This document shows positions 42,261 through 51,377 of a DNA stretch of 64,000 nucleotides, in pieces. Position 1 is the first letter of the stretch, and the number at the start of each line of letters is the position of its first letter. The DNA comes from GCA-2748575 sp965222725. GTDB lineage: Bacteria > Pseudomonadota > Gammaproteobacteria > Pseudomonadales > Ketobacteraceae. The notes beneath the pieces are model-generated. The model had not been told where the DNA came from. It worked only from the letters and a program-made list of their open reading frames with translations, and ran no database searches. The stretch is from positions 1,984,001-2,048,000 of the forward strand of contig OZ244969.1 of the NCBI GenBank assembly GCA_965222725.1. Reading direction: 5' to 3'. The position numbers were made by a program, and so were the translations under genes.

Positions 42261-44786
42261 TTGCGCCGTACGCTGCTGGGGATATCCATTACCGGCCTGC
42301 TGCTGGTGGTGTTCTTTTTTATTTACTTTACGTTTTCGCCATTTCGTTCATCCAGTCAGAGTTACCTGACTTCCCTGTCTGATTTTTTCTTTATGCTGGG
42401 CTCCATTCAGCGTGAGCTGACCGATGCGCCTCTTCCGGAACTGACGCAGGACTCCTTCGATCAGGTAATGGACCGCTTCCGGCGTACGGCCCATTATGAA
42501 GTGCGTTACCACGCACTGAGAACGGTGAAAGCCTGGGGGGCAGAGGCCGGGCCCTATCTTGAAAAAGAAGCCCACCCCAGCGGTGAGCCTTATCGACTGG
42601 TGGCTGTGGCCGACAGCCTGGTTGCCATTCAGCATCCACGGGCGGCGCCTTTGATTGGCGCCATGTTGGCCGTGTACGCGGAAGACTTGCGCCGTTTCCG
42701 CAGTGATTTTCTGGATGCGTTGGGTGATACCCGTGATCCGCAAGCATTGGAAATCCTGATTCCTGTTTACCAGAAGTACGGTAATTCCCTGGGAGATGCG
42801 CTGGAAGCCATTGGCAAATGCGGCGGCGTGGATTTTTTACTGGCGCAGTTAAATGCCACACAGGATCCGGAGATGATCCGCAAGTTAAGTTGGCCCCTGG
42901 CGCACACAGGTTCGCCTGAAGCGGCCAAAGCGTTGGTGGCTTTACTGCAACACCCCGATGGTTCGGTCAGGCTGCGGGCTCGCAGTGCCATGGCGCAAAC
43001 CATGGGTAGGGAAGTGGTAGCGCCCCTGATTGATCTGCTGCAGCGCTCCGGGGATGAGTTTTTAATTGGCGGTGCCATTAACCAGATACTGGCCCGAAGC
43101 CGGAACCGGGGGCAGCCGCAATTGGTGCCATATCTGTATTCCATGGCGCAACACCCTGTGCTGGGCTGGGAAGCCCGCTATGCACTGGCCCAGCTGGGTG
43201 GTAAGGACGCGCTTGCCGCAATGCACCAACTGGCCAAAGAGTTGCCGCCGGAAGAAGTAATGGAACATCTGGATTTTATGGGGACTGCCGGATTACCGTT
43301 GTTACAAACCTATTTTGAGCATCCGGTGCCACGCATTCGCCGCCGTGCGCTGTTTAAAGCCGAAGCTATGTTGCTTCCCGATACACGCCCATTGATTGAG
43401 TCCTTGCTGGAAGACCCGGTACCTGCCAATCGCAAGCTGGCGCAGGAAGCATTGTATCGTCTGGACCGGCTGGATCTTTTTCGCAGTTTTACCGATGCCT
43501 TGCCGCCTGATGCAGGCCGCGCTGCCTGGCGTGGTTTTCGCAATGATCTGCACTGGGGTTTTGATGAAGGTTATCGCTACGTGCTGCAGATCTTTACCTT
43601 TGTGCATTGGGTGGGAATTGTTGTCAGTGGCCTGTTGGGATTGCTATTGATTTTTAATCGGGTGCGGATATTTGAATCCTATCGTTTTCATCTGTTTGCT
43701 GCTTTTCTGTTGGCTGAGGGCCTGGCAGGTAATTTCTTTTTACTGGGCAGCAACTGGCGACATCCCGAAACGGTATTTCAGTGGGTTACGGGCGTTCATT
43801 TGTTGTTGTTGATCGGGTTGTTATTTCAGGAACGGGAAACCACCTTTCGGGAAATGCGCAGCCGCTTTGAGCGTTTGGGTGGTGCCAGCCTCTGGTTGCT
43901 GATGCCGCCGTTACTCTATCTGGGTACACCGTTGCTGGCAGATGGGTTGCGATTGGCGTTCAGGGACTGGAGCAGCTTTCAGTATTATATCTGGTTTGCT
44001 TTTATTGCCACGGTTCTGGTGCTGGAGCAGTGGGCTTTGCCGTGGCGCCTGTTTGCCCGGCGCTGGAATATGGAAAGAGTGCTTACTATCGGTTTAACCG
44101 GCAGCTTGCTGATGCTGTTTGTATGGCCTCTTTATTTGCTGGCGCAACAACAGTTTGCCGCGAACGACGAGGATGGTGCCGTAGTAACGCTGTTGCTTAT
44201 GGCACCTCTGTTATGGATGTTTGTTTATCATCTGGCGCATTTGAATCTGTTAGCGCCGCAGAGCCGCAAAAAGCTGCCGCCATCACCCGGTAATCGCCTG
44301 GAAGTGTTGCGAACCGGTGATAAGGTGACGATCAGGCCCAGGCGTAAACTATCCTTTTGGCGTTTGTGGATTCCTACGGCAGTGACATTATTTAGCGGCG
44401 GGCTGGCAGCGTATCTGGCGGCACGCTATGGCGGTGGTGCCCCGGGTATGGTGCTGGCTTTTATTGCCGGTTTGGTCGGCGCCGCTGTTACCGGCCTGCT
44501 GCTGGATGGTTTGTGGGGCAGGGCAGTGCTTCAGGTGCGTAACGGGGGGATTCGTGCGGCCATTACCCATTTTGGCGCCAGTTTCCGGGGTGGCCACTGG
44601 CGGGCTCGCCCGGTGCTGACTCCCGTAGTGGCTGCCTGCTTTTCTGCCGATACCGGAGCCGATAGCGGAGCCGTTACCGCAAAAGTCTCGCCTTTTACGG
44701 CTGAAGAACGCCAGTGGCTGCAAAGGCTTCGCAGCGGACAAGTCAGTAAGCCTGCCGGGGTTGGTTCAGGTGGAGCTCTGTCATGA
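42261..44786 (+). CDS. HEAT-repeat polytopic membrane protein of unknown function
   Basis: An 841-aa protein with an N-terminal helix (ISITGLLLVVFFFIYFTF), a long HEAT/ARM-like repeat region (about 65-400; ALGDTRDPQALEILIPVYQKYG and QHPDGSVRLRARSAMAQTMGREVVAPLIDLLQR show the pattern), about eight membrane helices (about 445-700), and a C-terminal segment with two further helices (about 707-755). The TTG at 42261 was chosen because GGGAG lies before it. It sits between LemA and the GIDE protein and overlaps the latter by 4 bp. I know no name for this family; the operon suggests that the three form a membrane complex. Confidence 0.8.
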   Translation: MRRTLLGISITGLLLVVFFFIYFTFSPFRSSSQSYLTSLSDFFFMLGSIQRELTDAPLPELTQDSFDQVMDRFRRTAHYEVRYHALRTVKAWGAEAGPYLEKEAHPSGEPYRLVAVADSLVAIQHPRAAPLIGAMLAVYAEDLRRFRSDFLDALGDTRDPQALEILIPVYQKYGNSLGDALEAIGKCGGVDFLLAQLNATQDPEMIRKLSWPLAHTGSPEAAKALVALLQHPDGSVRLRARSAMAQTMGREVVAPLIDLLQRSGDEFLIGGAINQILARSRNRGQPQLVPYLYSMAQHPVLGWEARYALAQLGGKDALAAMHQLAKELPPEEVMEHLDFMGTAGLPLLQTYFEHPVPRIRRRALFKAEAMLLPDTRPLIESLLEDPVPANRKLAQEALYRLDRLDLFRSFTDALPPDAGRAAWRGFRNDLHWGFDEGYRYVLQIFTFVHWVGIVVSGLLGLLLIFNRVRIFESYRFHLFAAFLLAEGLAGNFFLLGSNWRHPETVFQWVTGVHLLLLIGLLFQERETTFREMRSRFERLGGASLWLLMPPLLYLGTPLLADGLRLAFRDWSSFQYYIWFAFIATVLVLEQWALPWRLFARRWNMERVLTIGLTGSLLMLFVWPLYLLAQQQFAANDEDGAVVTLLLMAPLLWMFVYHLAHLNLLAPQSRKKLPPSPGNRLEVLRTGDKVTIRPRRKLSFWRLWIPTAVTLFSGGLAAYLAARYGGGAPGMVLAFIAGLVGAAVTGLLLDGLWGRAVLQVRNGGIRAAITHFGASFRGGHWRARPVLTPVVAACFSADTGADSGAVTAKVSPFTAEERQWLQRLRSGQVSKPAGVGSGGALS

Positions 44787-45988
44787 AAACATGCTGCCTG
44801 CTAGTACTGTTTTTATGCTGGACTGGAACTGCATTTGGGGCGGAGGCAGGCAGGGATCCGGAAGACCTGACCCGGATACTGGAACTGGGCCCGGAAGCCG
44901 AATGGCACCAGGCCATTATGGAATTGGTGGAGCGGAAAAAAGGCATACCCGGCCGGGCCGTTGCCAGTATTTTACGACGACAATCGGTACTGGATCCCGC
45001 TGAGCGAATACTACTTATAAAGGCATTGCAGAAAAAGTCGCTGCCCCGTGATCCCCGAATCATCCGGTACTTTCAACAGCAGGCCACATCGCCATTATCC
45101 GACGCCGAGGTATCGAAAGCCGCCTTTCAGGCGTTGTTGAAAGTGCGCTCTTATGACGTGATTCCGGTGCTGGAATCCCTGCGTACTCAGCATCCGCAGT
45201 GGCAGGAGGCGATTGATAAACGGCTGGCCTACCTGGCGACACGGCAGGCCGATGAGTTGGAAGCAGCTCAGGAAACAGCGCAGGAAGCGACGCAACCGGC
45301 GCCGGAGGATACAAACACAACGGCTGTTTTGATCGTGTTTGCCGTGCTTTCCTGCGTGTTGGGCCTGGTACTCTTTATCTGGGCTTTTCGATTGTTGCAG
45401 TTGCGGCGCTTGCTGCATGGGCTATCGTTGGTACCGATTCATTCCGTTGCTCAGGGAACCACGTTGCTCAAGGGCGAAGTGCGTGCCGGGAGCAATGCAT
45501 TGCTGGTGCACCCGGTGACCGGTGAAAAATGTGTGTACTATCCCGGTGCCGAACGGGAATTGCCCGGTTACCGTTTTTACCTTAAGGATGACAGCGGCCA
45601 GATACTGGTTAATCCGGCGGGTGCGGTGCTTTTGTCAGAGGATGGGGTGCTGACAGCCGGTGAAAAAGTGCAGATTCTTGGTGCGGTTATTCGTCAGAAA
45701 GCGAGCCTGGGTTCAGGCATTGGTGTCAACCTGCTGGCAAAGCCGAAACCGCCGCAAACCCTGTTTAATCGTGTCGCACATTTTCTGGTGGCCGGTGTGC
45801 TGGGCATGTGGCGACAAACCGACAGCGCCCGCGCCATGTTTTCTGACCCCCGGCGTTGTTTCTGGATCTGGGATGACCTGCAAAAAAGGCCGCTGGATAA
45901 TAACCGTGATCTGATCAAGCTTGTGCTGGTTTTTGTCCTTGCAGGCGCCTGGGTTACGGTGTTTGCTGCGGTTGTGTTGTCTCTTTAG
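44783..45988 (+). CDS. HEAT-like repeat protein with GIDE-type domain and membrane anchors
   Basis: A 401-aa protein: signal peptide (1-19), alpha-helical repeat region (about 25-150), Glu/Ala/Thr-rich linker, a transmembrane helix (about 178-200), and a GIDE-like beta domain (about 207-310) whose PVTGEKCVYYPGAERE and FYLKDDSGQILVNPAGA blocks resemble the beta domain of the eukaryotic ubiquitin ligase MULAN/GIDE. There is no RING finger, so ligase activity is not expected. A last membrane helix closes the protein. Bacterial GIDE-domain proteins are recurrently found with LemA, as here. Its start overlaps the previous stop in ATGA. Confidence 0.82.
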   Translation: MKTCCLLVLFLCWTGTAFGAEAGRDPEDLTRILELGPEAEWHQAIMELVERKKGIPGRAVASILRRQSVLDPAERILLIKALQKKSLPRDPRIIRYFQQQATSPLSDAEVSKAAFQALLKVRSYDVIPVLESLRTQHPQWQEAIDKRLAYLATRQADELEAAQETAQEATQPAPEDTNTTAVLIVFAVLSCVLGLVLFIWAFRLLQLRRLLHGLSLVPIHSVAQGTTLLKGEVRAGSNALLVHPVTGEKCVYYPGAERELPGYRFYLKDDSGQILVNPAGAVLLSEDGVLTAGEKVQILGAVIRQKASLGSGIGVNLLAKPKPPQTLFNRVAHFLVAGVLGMWRQTDSARAMFSDPRRCFWIWDDLQKRPLDNNRDLIKLVLVFVLAGAWVTVFAAVVLSL

Positions 45989-46734
45989 TAGGATTCTTGC
46001 TCTTTCATGTGTGGCCAGCACCGGTTAACAAGAAGCAAAAAAAGGCACGTGGCAAAGAGCAGAAGTGTTGCCGGCTCAGGTACATTGGAAATGACAGTGG
46101 CATTATTAAACGTGAAATAGAAATAGGGGTTTGGGTCAGGATCTCCGGTGGACTCCATCAACGCTGTAAAGCTGTAGGCGTATTCATGATTGTTCTGCAG
46201 GGTGTAAGTAGAGTCCAGCCAGCCGGAAAGCCTGGACGAGAGCAGCAGGGTGTTGGTGGTTAAATCCATCAGTTCGATGCTGGTATCCGCGTAGTCGTTG
46301 TAGTTCACCCCTCCGATTGAAAACTCCGCGTCTTCTCCGGAGACGGAAAATGTCCATTGGCTTGAGATGGCTGTGCTGCCGAATAGCACCCCTTCGGGAT
46401 TAACGCAGCTGCCACTGATGCAGCCGTTGCTGATCAGCATCCAGTATTCAACACTGTTGTCATATTGGGTTTTCGATACGATCGCAGCGCCGGATTCGCT
46501 GTCGTCATCGCCAATAGGAATGGGATCCTGATTGGCTGTGGCGGTATGGTTGCCACCGGACCAGCTGCGCCCACTGAAGCTTTCGGATACGCTCGGGGTT
46601 CCCGGCAGATTGATAAAGGTTTCTGACACATCCATTTGCAGGATGTCTTCGGTAATAGTGATAACCGATGCATGCCCACCTGAAGCGGCAAAGCACAAAA
46701 GCAGAGCGGTTAACCCTCGGCTTGAGATATTCAT
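45985..46734 (-). CDS. PEP-CTERM sorting-signal protein
   Basis: A 249-aa exported protein with a signal peptide (LTALLLCFAASGGHA), a beta-rich mature region, and a C-terminal tripartite signal V-P-E-P-A-T-LLLFATCLFLLLV followed by basic residues (NRCW). This is the PEP-CTERM signal recognised by exosortase/EpsH systems in exopolysaccharide-producing bacteria, so it is probably surface-attached or released in the matrix. No exosortase is in this window. The start at 46734 follows GGGG. The stop overlaps that of the GIDE gene by 3 bp on the opposite strand. Confidence 0.85.
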   Translation of the reverse strand: MNISSRGLTALLLCFAASGGHASVITITEDILQMDVSETFINLPGTPSVSESFSGRSWSGGNHTATANQDPIPIGDDDSESGAAIVSKTQYDNSVEYWMLISNGCISGSCVNPEGVLFGSTAISSQWTFSVSGEDAEFSIGGVNYNDYADTSIELMDLTTNTLLLSSRLSGWLDSTYTLQNNHEYAYSFTALMESTGDPDPNPYFYFTFNNATVISNVPEPATLLLFATCLFLLLVNRCWPHMKEQESY

Positions 46735-47023
46735 TGCAATTCCCCTGTAGATCACTTGTGTTGGTAGTATGCCTGCGGAACATCTTGACCGGCTTCAGGC
46801 AGCTCGGGCAAATAGGAGGGATTGGCTCAGCATAGCCCGACCCAAAGGTTACAGGTTTGATATAAGTCAAAGGAGGGTTTTGCTATGCTTTGCGTGCCGG
46901 GGAGCTGAATCGACCGGCGCCTGAGGCCGGTCGTTTTATCGTTTGGTGACGCTCAGCCTGGATGGGCGCAGGTGCCTGGCATGGCTCCCGTATCAAGTTC
47001 AGGAATCAACGGAGGTAAAGTCG

Positions 47024-47356
47024 GTGCCGGAACTGAAAATCGTCGGGCTCTTTTTGGTCACTGCATTGGCGGAGATTGTGGGTTGCTATTTACCCTACCT
47101 CTGGTTGCGCGAAGGCCGCTCTGTCTGGCTGCTGGTGCCGGCTGCCTTTAGCCTGGCACTGTTCGCCTGGCTGTTGTCATTGCACCCCACGGCAGCCGGC
47201 AGGGTCTATGCCGCCTATGGTGGTGTTTATATCTTTGTTGCCATACTTTGGTTATGGGCCGTTGACGGGGTACGGCCAACGGTGTGGGATCTTGTGGGCT
47301 CCGGCGTTGCCCTGTTGGGCATGGCCATTATTATGTTTGCGCCGCGGGGTGCTTAA
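47024..47356 (+). CDS. YnfA family (UPF0060) small membrane protein
   Basis: A 110-aa protein with four transmembrane helices that matches YnfA along its length: TALAEIVGCYLPYLWLREG, SVWLLVPAAFSLALFAWLL and HPTAAGRVYAAYGGVYI are its signatures. YnfA belongs to the small-multidrug-resistance-like families; its natural substrate is uncertain. The GTG at 47024 was chosen because GGAGG lies eight bases before it and the protein then has the family's normal length. Confidence 0.9.
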   Translation: MPELKIVGLFLVTALAEIVGCYLPYLWLREGRSVWLLVPAAFSLALFAWLLSLHPTAAGRVYAAYGGVYIFVAILWLWAVDGVRPTVWDLVGSGVALLGMAIIMFAPRGA

Positions 47357-47463
47357 TGCAGGCCTTGTACCAGGGCTTCTGAAGTCTGTTTTTCCCTTTC
47401 GCCTAATTTGATTTGCTGTAAATGATATGTGTTCTTATTTGCATTAATCTCCAAATGAAACAT

Positions 47464-47486
47464 ATAATGCGAATCCTTTGCATTAT
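47464..47486. promoter_or_regulatory. Candidate Fur box upstream of TonB receptor
   Basis: ATAATGC-(9)-GCATTAT forms a near Fur-type palindrome (ATAATGCGAATCC...GCATTAT) 26 bp before the receptor start. A second, weaker AAATGATATG...TTTGCATT match lies 40-60 bp upstream. Iron-dependent repression of the receptor/PepSY pair is a reasonable inference. Confidence 0.65.
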
Positions 47487-47511
47487 TATATAGTTTATTG
47501 TTGGGGGTTTC

Positions 47512-49602
47512 ATGAATACATACCGCTCTGCAGGCGTATTACTGCTGTCCTGTTTGTCCGTCGGGAACGCGTTGGCTGCTACGAGTCAGACGAAATTAAG
47601 CGACATGGTGATTACAGGCTTAACGGGTACTGAAATACCCATCTCATCCATTCCCGGCGCGGTCCAGATCATTGAACGTGAAGAAATTGAGAAGCAGCTC
47701 AGCATATCCCACGATCTGGCTGACTTGATGGCCAATCTGGTCCCTGCATATTCACCCAGCAATCAACTGGCATCCAATTTCGGCCAGACTTTCCGAGGTA
47801 AAAAGGCCATTGTTCTGATCGATGGTGTACTGCAAACGACCCCGATTCGTAATGCGTCCCGTGAATTTATGACAATTGCTCCCGAGGCGATTGAATCCAT
47901 CGAAGTTATACATGGTAGTTCTGCCATGTACGGTAATGGTTATGCCGGTGGGGTTATTAATATCGTTACCCGCAAAGCAACCGATGAAACCAAAGGCTGG
48001 ACTTCTGTGGAGGGAAATATTCAACCGGATGGTAGCAGTGCCACTTCCGGCTGGTCAGTTAATCAGGGGTTCAGCGGAGTACTTGGCAATCATTGGAACT
48101 ATGTAGCCAATTTTAACTACAAGGACACCGGTCAATTCGTGGATGCTGACGGAAACGTACTGCCGGAAGATCAGTCCGGGCAGGGTGGTTACGCCAATGG
48201 GGATCAGACTGATGTATTGTTAAAGGTCGGCTACCAGAGTGAGATGACGACGCTTGATATGATTGGTCATAGCTACAGAATGACAAACGGCTTGACCTAC
48301 GAACGCACGATAGATCCCGTAACCGGGTTGACTGTTATTGATACTTCAGCACCTTACACCGGGAAAAATCCGTCGAACAAGGTGGATTCCTTAAGCGTGA
48401 AATGGTCACGCAAGGAAATTCTGGGGCACACTTTTGCGGTGCAGGCTTCCGTTGGTGAGAATACTTATAACTACGCCACTACAAAGGTTAACTCCAAAAA
48501 GTACAAGCTGGTACCTCGACTGGTATATGAGGGGCTGGATGACGCCTTGCGGGTAGCTTACGGGATTGATTTTGAAAGAGACAATACCACTCAGGAATTA
48601 CGCGATGGTAGTGCGTGCTGGATTTGTGACGTAACCAAAACCCAGATTTCGCCTTTTGCTCAGCTTTGGTATGACCTGACTCCGGACCTTGAAGCTCAGT
48701 TTGGTGTGCGGCATGAGCAATATGAATTTGATGTGCCTGACTACTTGTCTGTGCGTGGTGCGCTGAATGGACAGGATATTGAAGGTGGAAAGCTGGAATA
48801 TAGAGAAACTGTGTTCAATGGTGGGTTGGTTTACCAGCTAACGCATAATATCGATATTTTTGGTGGCTACTCTGAAGGTTATGCGGTCGATGATTTGCGC
48901 CGTTTGCGCGGACCTGTAGAAACTTCGGTAGAAGCCATGAAATCTGTTTTGCCCGCCACCAAGTCTCATAACTATGAACTTGGCTTTCGTGGAAATACTC
49001 AAAGCCTAGCCTACAGTGTGGCCGTTTTCCAAACCAATACTGACGACGCCGCTCATTATGGTCAGATGTCGGATGGTTCATATCCGTTGGAGTTTCTCAT
49101 TTATGCGGATGAAGAAATACACGGAATAGAGACCACTTTGGATTATTATATTTCCAATAACTGGACTGTGGGCGGTACTTACTCCTATTCAGAAGGCGAA
49201 TATGAGGATGAGTTATCCGGTTCGGATCGCCCTTTGAATGGTACAAGGGTAACCCCGGTAAAAATTACCGCCTTTGTTGAAGGGCAGATAACGCCATCCC
49301 TCTACGGCAGACTTCAGATCCAGGATGTGGATGATCGTGACGAATTTGATGAGCTGGAGGCCGGTGGATATTACTACTACGAGTCTCCGATTGAGGGTTA
49401 TACAACCGTTGACGCCCTGGTTCGTTATGACATCCAACAGAAAGAGTGGGGCACGGTGAGCCTTTCCGTAAGGAATCTGTTGAATGAAGATTATTCACCT
49501 GCCTCCTCGCAGGTAAACCGGGAAAATGCTCGCACGACAGTGGCGACCGCTTATAAAGCGCAAGGGCGTACAGCGAGTCTGAAGTGGAGTATTGAATACT
49601 GA
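47512..49602 (+). CDS. TonB-dependent outer-membrane receptor, siderophore type
   Basis: A 696-aa beta-barrel receptor with signal peptide (SCLSVGNALAA), TonB-box-like start (TKLSDMVITG), a plug domain (about 40-155; VLIDGVLQTTPIRNASREFMTIAPEAIESIEVIHGSSAMYGNGYAGGVINIVTR) and a barrel ending in the terminal aromatic residue (WSIEY). The family imports ferric siderophores or similar complexes with TonB-ExbBD energy. The Fur-like site upstream and the PepSY gene downstream (TGATG overlap) support iron uptake. The precise ligand is unknown. Confidence 0.94.
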   Translation: MNTYRSAGVLLLSCLSVGNALAATSQTKLSDMVITGLTGTEIPISSIPGAVQIIEREEIEKQLSISHDLADLMANLVPAYSPSNQLASNFGQTFRGKKAIVLIDGVLQTTPIRNASREFMTIAPEAIESIEVIHGSSAMYGNGYAGGVINIVTRKATDETKGWTSVEGNIQPDGSSATSGWSVNQGFSGVLGNHWNYVANFNYKDTGQFVDADGNVLPEDQSGQGGYANGDQTDVLLKVGYQSEMTTLDMIGHSYRMTNGLTYERTIDPVTGLTVIDTSAPYTGKNPSNKVDSLSVKWSRKEILGHTFAVQASVGENTYNYATTKVNSKKYKLVPRLVYEGLDDALRVAYGIDFERDNTTQELRDGSACWICDVTKTQISPFAQLWYDLTPDLEAQFGVRHEQYEFDVPDYLSVRGALNGQDIEGGKLEYRETVFNGGLVYQLTHNIDIFGGYSEGYAVDDLRRLRGPVETSVEAMKSVLPATKSHNYELGFRGNTQSLAYSVAVFQTNTDDAAHYGQMSDGSYPLEFLIYADEEIHGIETTLDYYISNNWTVGGTYSYSEGEYEDELSGSDRPLNGTRVTPVKITAFVEGQITPSLYGRLQIQDVDDRDEFDELEAGGYYYYESPIEGYTTVDALVRYDIQQKEWGTVSLSVRNLLNEDYSPASSQVNRENARTTVATAYKAQGRTASLKWSIEY

Positions 49603-50660
49603 TGGTGTCCAAGTGGCGATACTTGCACAAGGTGCTTGGCATTACGCTGGGCTCCTTGTTGCTTCTTGTCGCTCTCAGTGGCTTTTTGCTGGTTTTCAAG
49701 GATGACCTGGTCGCACTGAATATAGATGCGACGGACAGCACTGCCGCGTACGATGCTGATAAAATTGCCTCAGGTTTTGAGCAAATCATGCAGCATCATG
49801 CCCTGGATGATGTTTTCTATGTGAAAACGCCATCCCAGGGGCGTCAGTATTGGTGGCTGGCGACCACAGATGGCTCTATCCATTTATATGATGGCGGTAC
49901 GTCTGCGTCAATTGAAGATGATTGGAATATCCTGCCGCTAGTTCATTGGCTTGCTGAATTCCATACCGAAATGCTTTTGAGTAATGGTGGCAGTACAGCG
50001 TTAACGGTTCTTGGTTTTGGGACCTTTATATTAATGATTGCCGGCTTTATTAGCTGGTGGCCAGGCAGGCGCGGTTTCAAATGGAATCATTTGTTGCTGC
50101 GGTCATCCCGGCGAGGTTCTGCTTTGCGTCAACACAGAGCTGTAGCCATTATCTGCTTGCCCTTGTTGGTGCTTTCTGTGGTAACGGGTGTTGGTATGAG
50201 TGTGCAGGGTGCGATTCGCTTTCTTGCGCCTGATCCAGAGAAAAAGGTGGAAAAGCTCGCTGTTCCGAAAGCTTCTACACCTGTTATTGATGTAAGCGAG
50301 CTAAAATCCCTGATACTCAAAGCCCAGATGCAGTTGCCCGATAGCCAGATTACACTGATTGGATTACCTTCATCCAGTCGGCCTGACCTGAGACTGAGGT
50401 TTCGTGGGCCCTCCGAGTGGCATGTGAACGGTAAGACCAATATTAGTGTGAATGTCGATACCCATGATGTTGTTGTAAGAAGTGTTGAAAAGGCCAGTGC
50501 AGGCAGAAAGTTTCTCAATCTCTTTTACCCGCTGCATTCCAGCTACGGGATGCCGGGAGTGTATGTGACAGTGGTTGCTTTGACAGGGTTTATGACTACT
50601 TATCTTGCAGGGATCGGTATATTTGCCTGGTTGAAGCGCAGAGGCGGGTTGCTGAGTTAA
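49602..50660 (+). CDS. PepSY-associated transmembrane protein
   Basis: A 352-aa inner-membrane protein with four predicted helices: two near the N-terminus (LGSLLLLVALSGFLLVF; ALTVLGFGTFILMIAGFISWW), one in the middle (AIICLPLLVLSVVTGVGMSV) and one at the end (VYVTVVALTGFMTTYLAGIGIFAW). His residues in HKVLGI, HWLAEFH and LHSSYG could hold heme or ferric iron. Proteins of this type are often coupled to TonB siderophore receptors and may reduce ferric iron. It is translationally coupled to the receptor by TGATG. Confidence 0.92.
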   Translation: MVSKWRYLHKVLGITLGSLLLLVALSGFLLVFKDDLVALNIDATDSTAAYDADKIASGFEQIMQHHALDDVFYVKTPSQGRQYWWLATTDGSIHLYDGGTSASIEDDWNILPLVHWLAEFHTEMLLSNGGSTALTVLGFGTFILMIAGFISWWPGRRGFKWNHLLLRSSRRGSALRQHRAVAIICLPLLVLSVVTGVGMSVQGAIRFLAPDPEKKVEKLAVPKASTPVIDVSELKSLILKAQMQLPDSQITLIGLPSSSRPDLRLRFRGPSEWHVNGKTNISVNVDTHDVVVRSVEKASAGRKFLNLFYPLHSSYGMPGVYVTVVALTGFMTTYLAGIGIFAWLKRRGGLLS

Positions 50661-50801
50661 CGTTTATGCGGCGGTCATCAGCGTAAGGCTTGGGTAGGGG
50701 GTAGATCTTCTTTTAACGTCAGTTTTCTATTAGTATCTTTATCAATGGTGCGCCTGTGGTTTTGCTGCAAGCGCTGTCTGTAATACAACGATGAAATACT
50801 T

Positions 50802-51365
50802 ATGAAACAATGGTTTATTCCGGGTGTTCTCTTGATCGGGTTGTTCGCTTTCTCCTGCAAGGCAATCAGCAGTGACGCGGCGCCGGCATCACAAATCACT
50901 ATTCAGGGTCACAAACTGAATCTGAATGGCAGTGGCGAGCGCAGCAAGTTTTTCACTCAGGTCTATGTGGCTTACCTTTACGTAAGCAATACATCAGATA
51001 ATGCCGAATCGATCATCAGCGCCGATGCGCCGCAACTCATGCGTTTGAAAATCACGTCATCCATGATCACTGCCGGATTGCTTAATTCTTCTATTAAAGA
51101 CGGGCTGAAGCTGTCTGCCGGTGACGACTATGCAAAGTATGCCGCTATGCTTGATGAGGTCATGACAAAGCAGGACGTACCCGTGAATATCGATGATCAG
51201 TTCGATTTTCTGTACGAGCCTGGCAAAGGCGTCCGTATCTTTCGCAATAATGAGGAACTGGGCGCGGTGCCGGGGTATCAATTCAAGCAGATACTGTTTG
51301 GCATCTGGCTGGGTGACTCCCCGATTCAGGATGATCTGAAGGAAGACCTGTTAGAGGTTCGGTAG
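50802..51365 (+). CDS. Chalcone-isomerase-like exported protein
   Basis: A 187-aa protein with a signal peptide, matching the bacterial chalcone-isomerase-like family: LNLNGSGERSKFFTQVYVAYLYV and the C-terminal GYQFKQILFGIWLGDSPIQDDLKEDLL are its signatures. Plant CHI cyclises chalcones, but the bacterial group probably binds fatty acids or other lipids. The active residues of true CHI cannot be confirmed. It lies 12 bp upstream of the LysE exporter, so co-transcription is likely. Confidence 0.88.
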   Translation: MKQWFIPGVLLIGLFAFSCKAISSDAAPASQITIQGHKLNLNGSGERSKFFTQVYVAYLYVSNTSDNAESIISADAPQLMRLKITSSMITAGLLNSSIKDGLKLSAGDDYAKYAAMLDEVMTKQDVPVNIDDQFDFLYEPGKGVRIFRNNEELGAVPGYQFKQILFGIWLGDSPIQDDLKEDLLEVR

Positions 51366-51377
51366 TTAACTGCAATC

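Noticed and set aside
44783..45988. Ubiquitin-ligase function for the GIDE protein
   Set aside because: Only the beta domain is similar to MULAN/GIDE; no RING Cys/His pattern exists, so ligase activity is unsupported.
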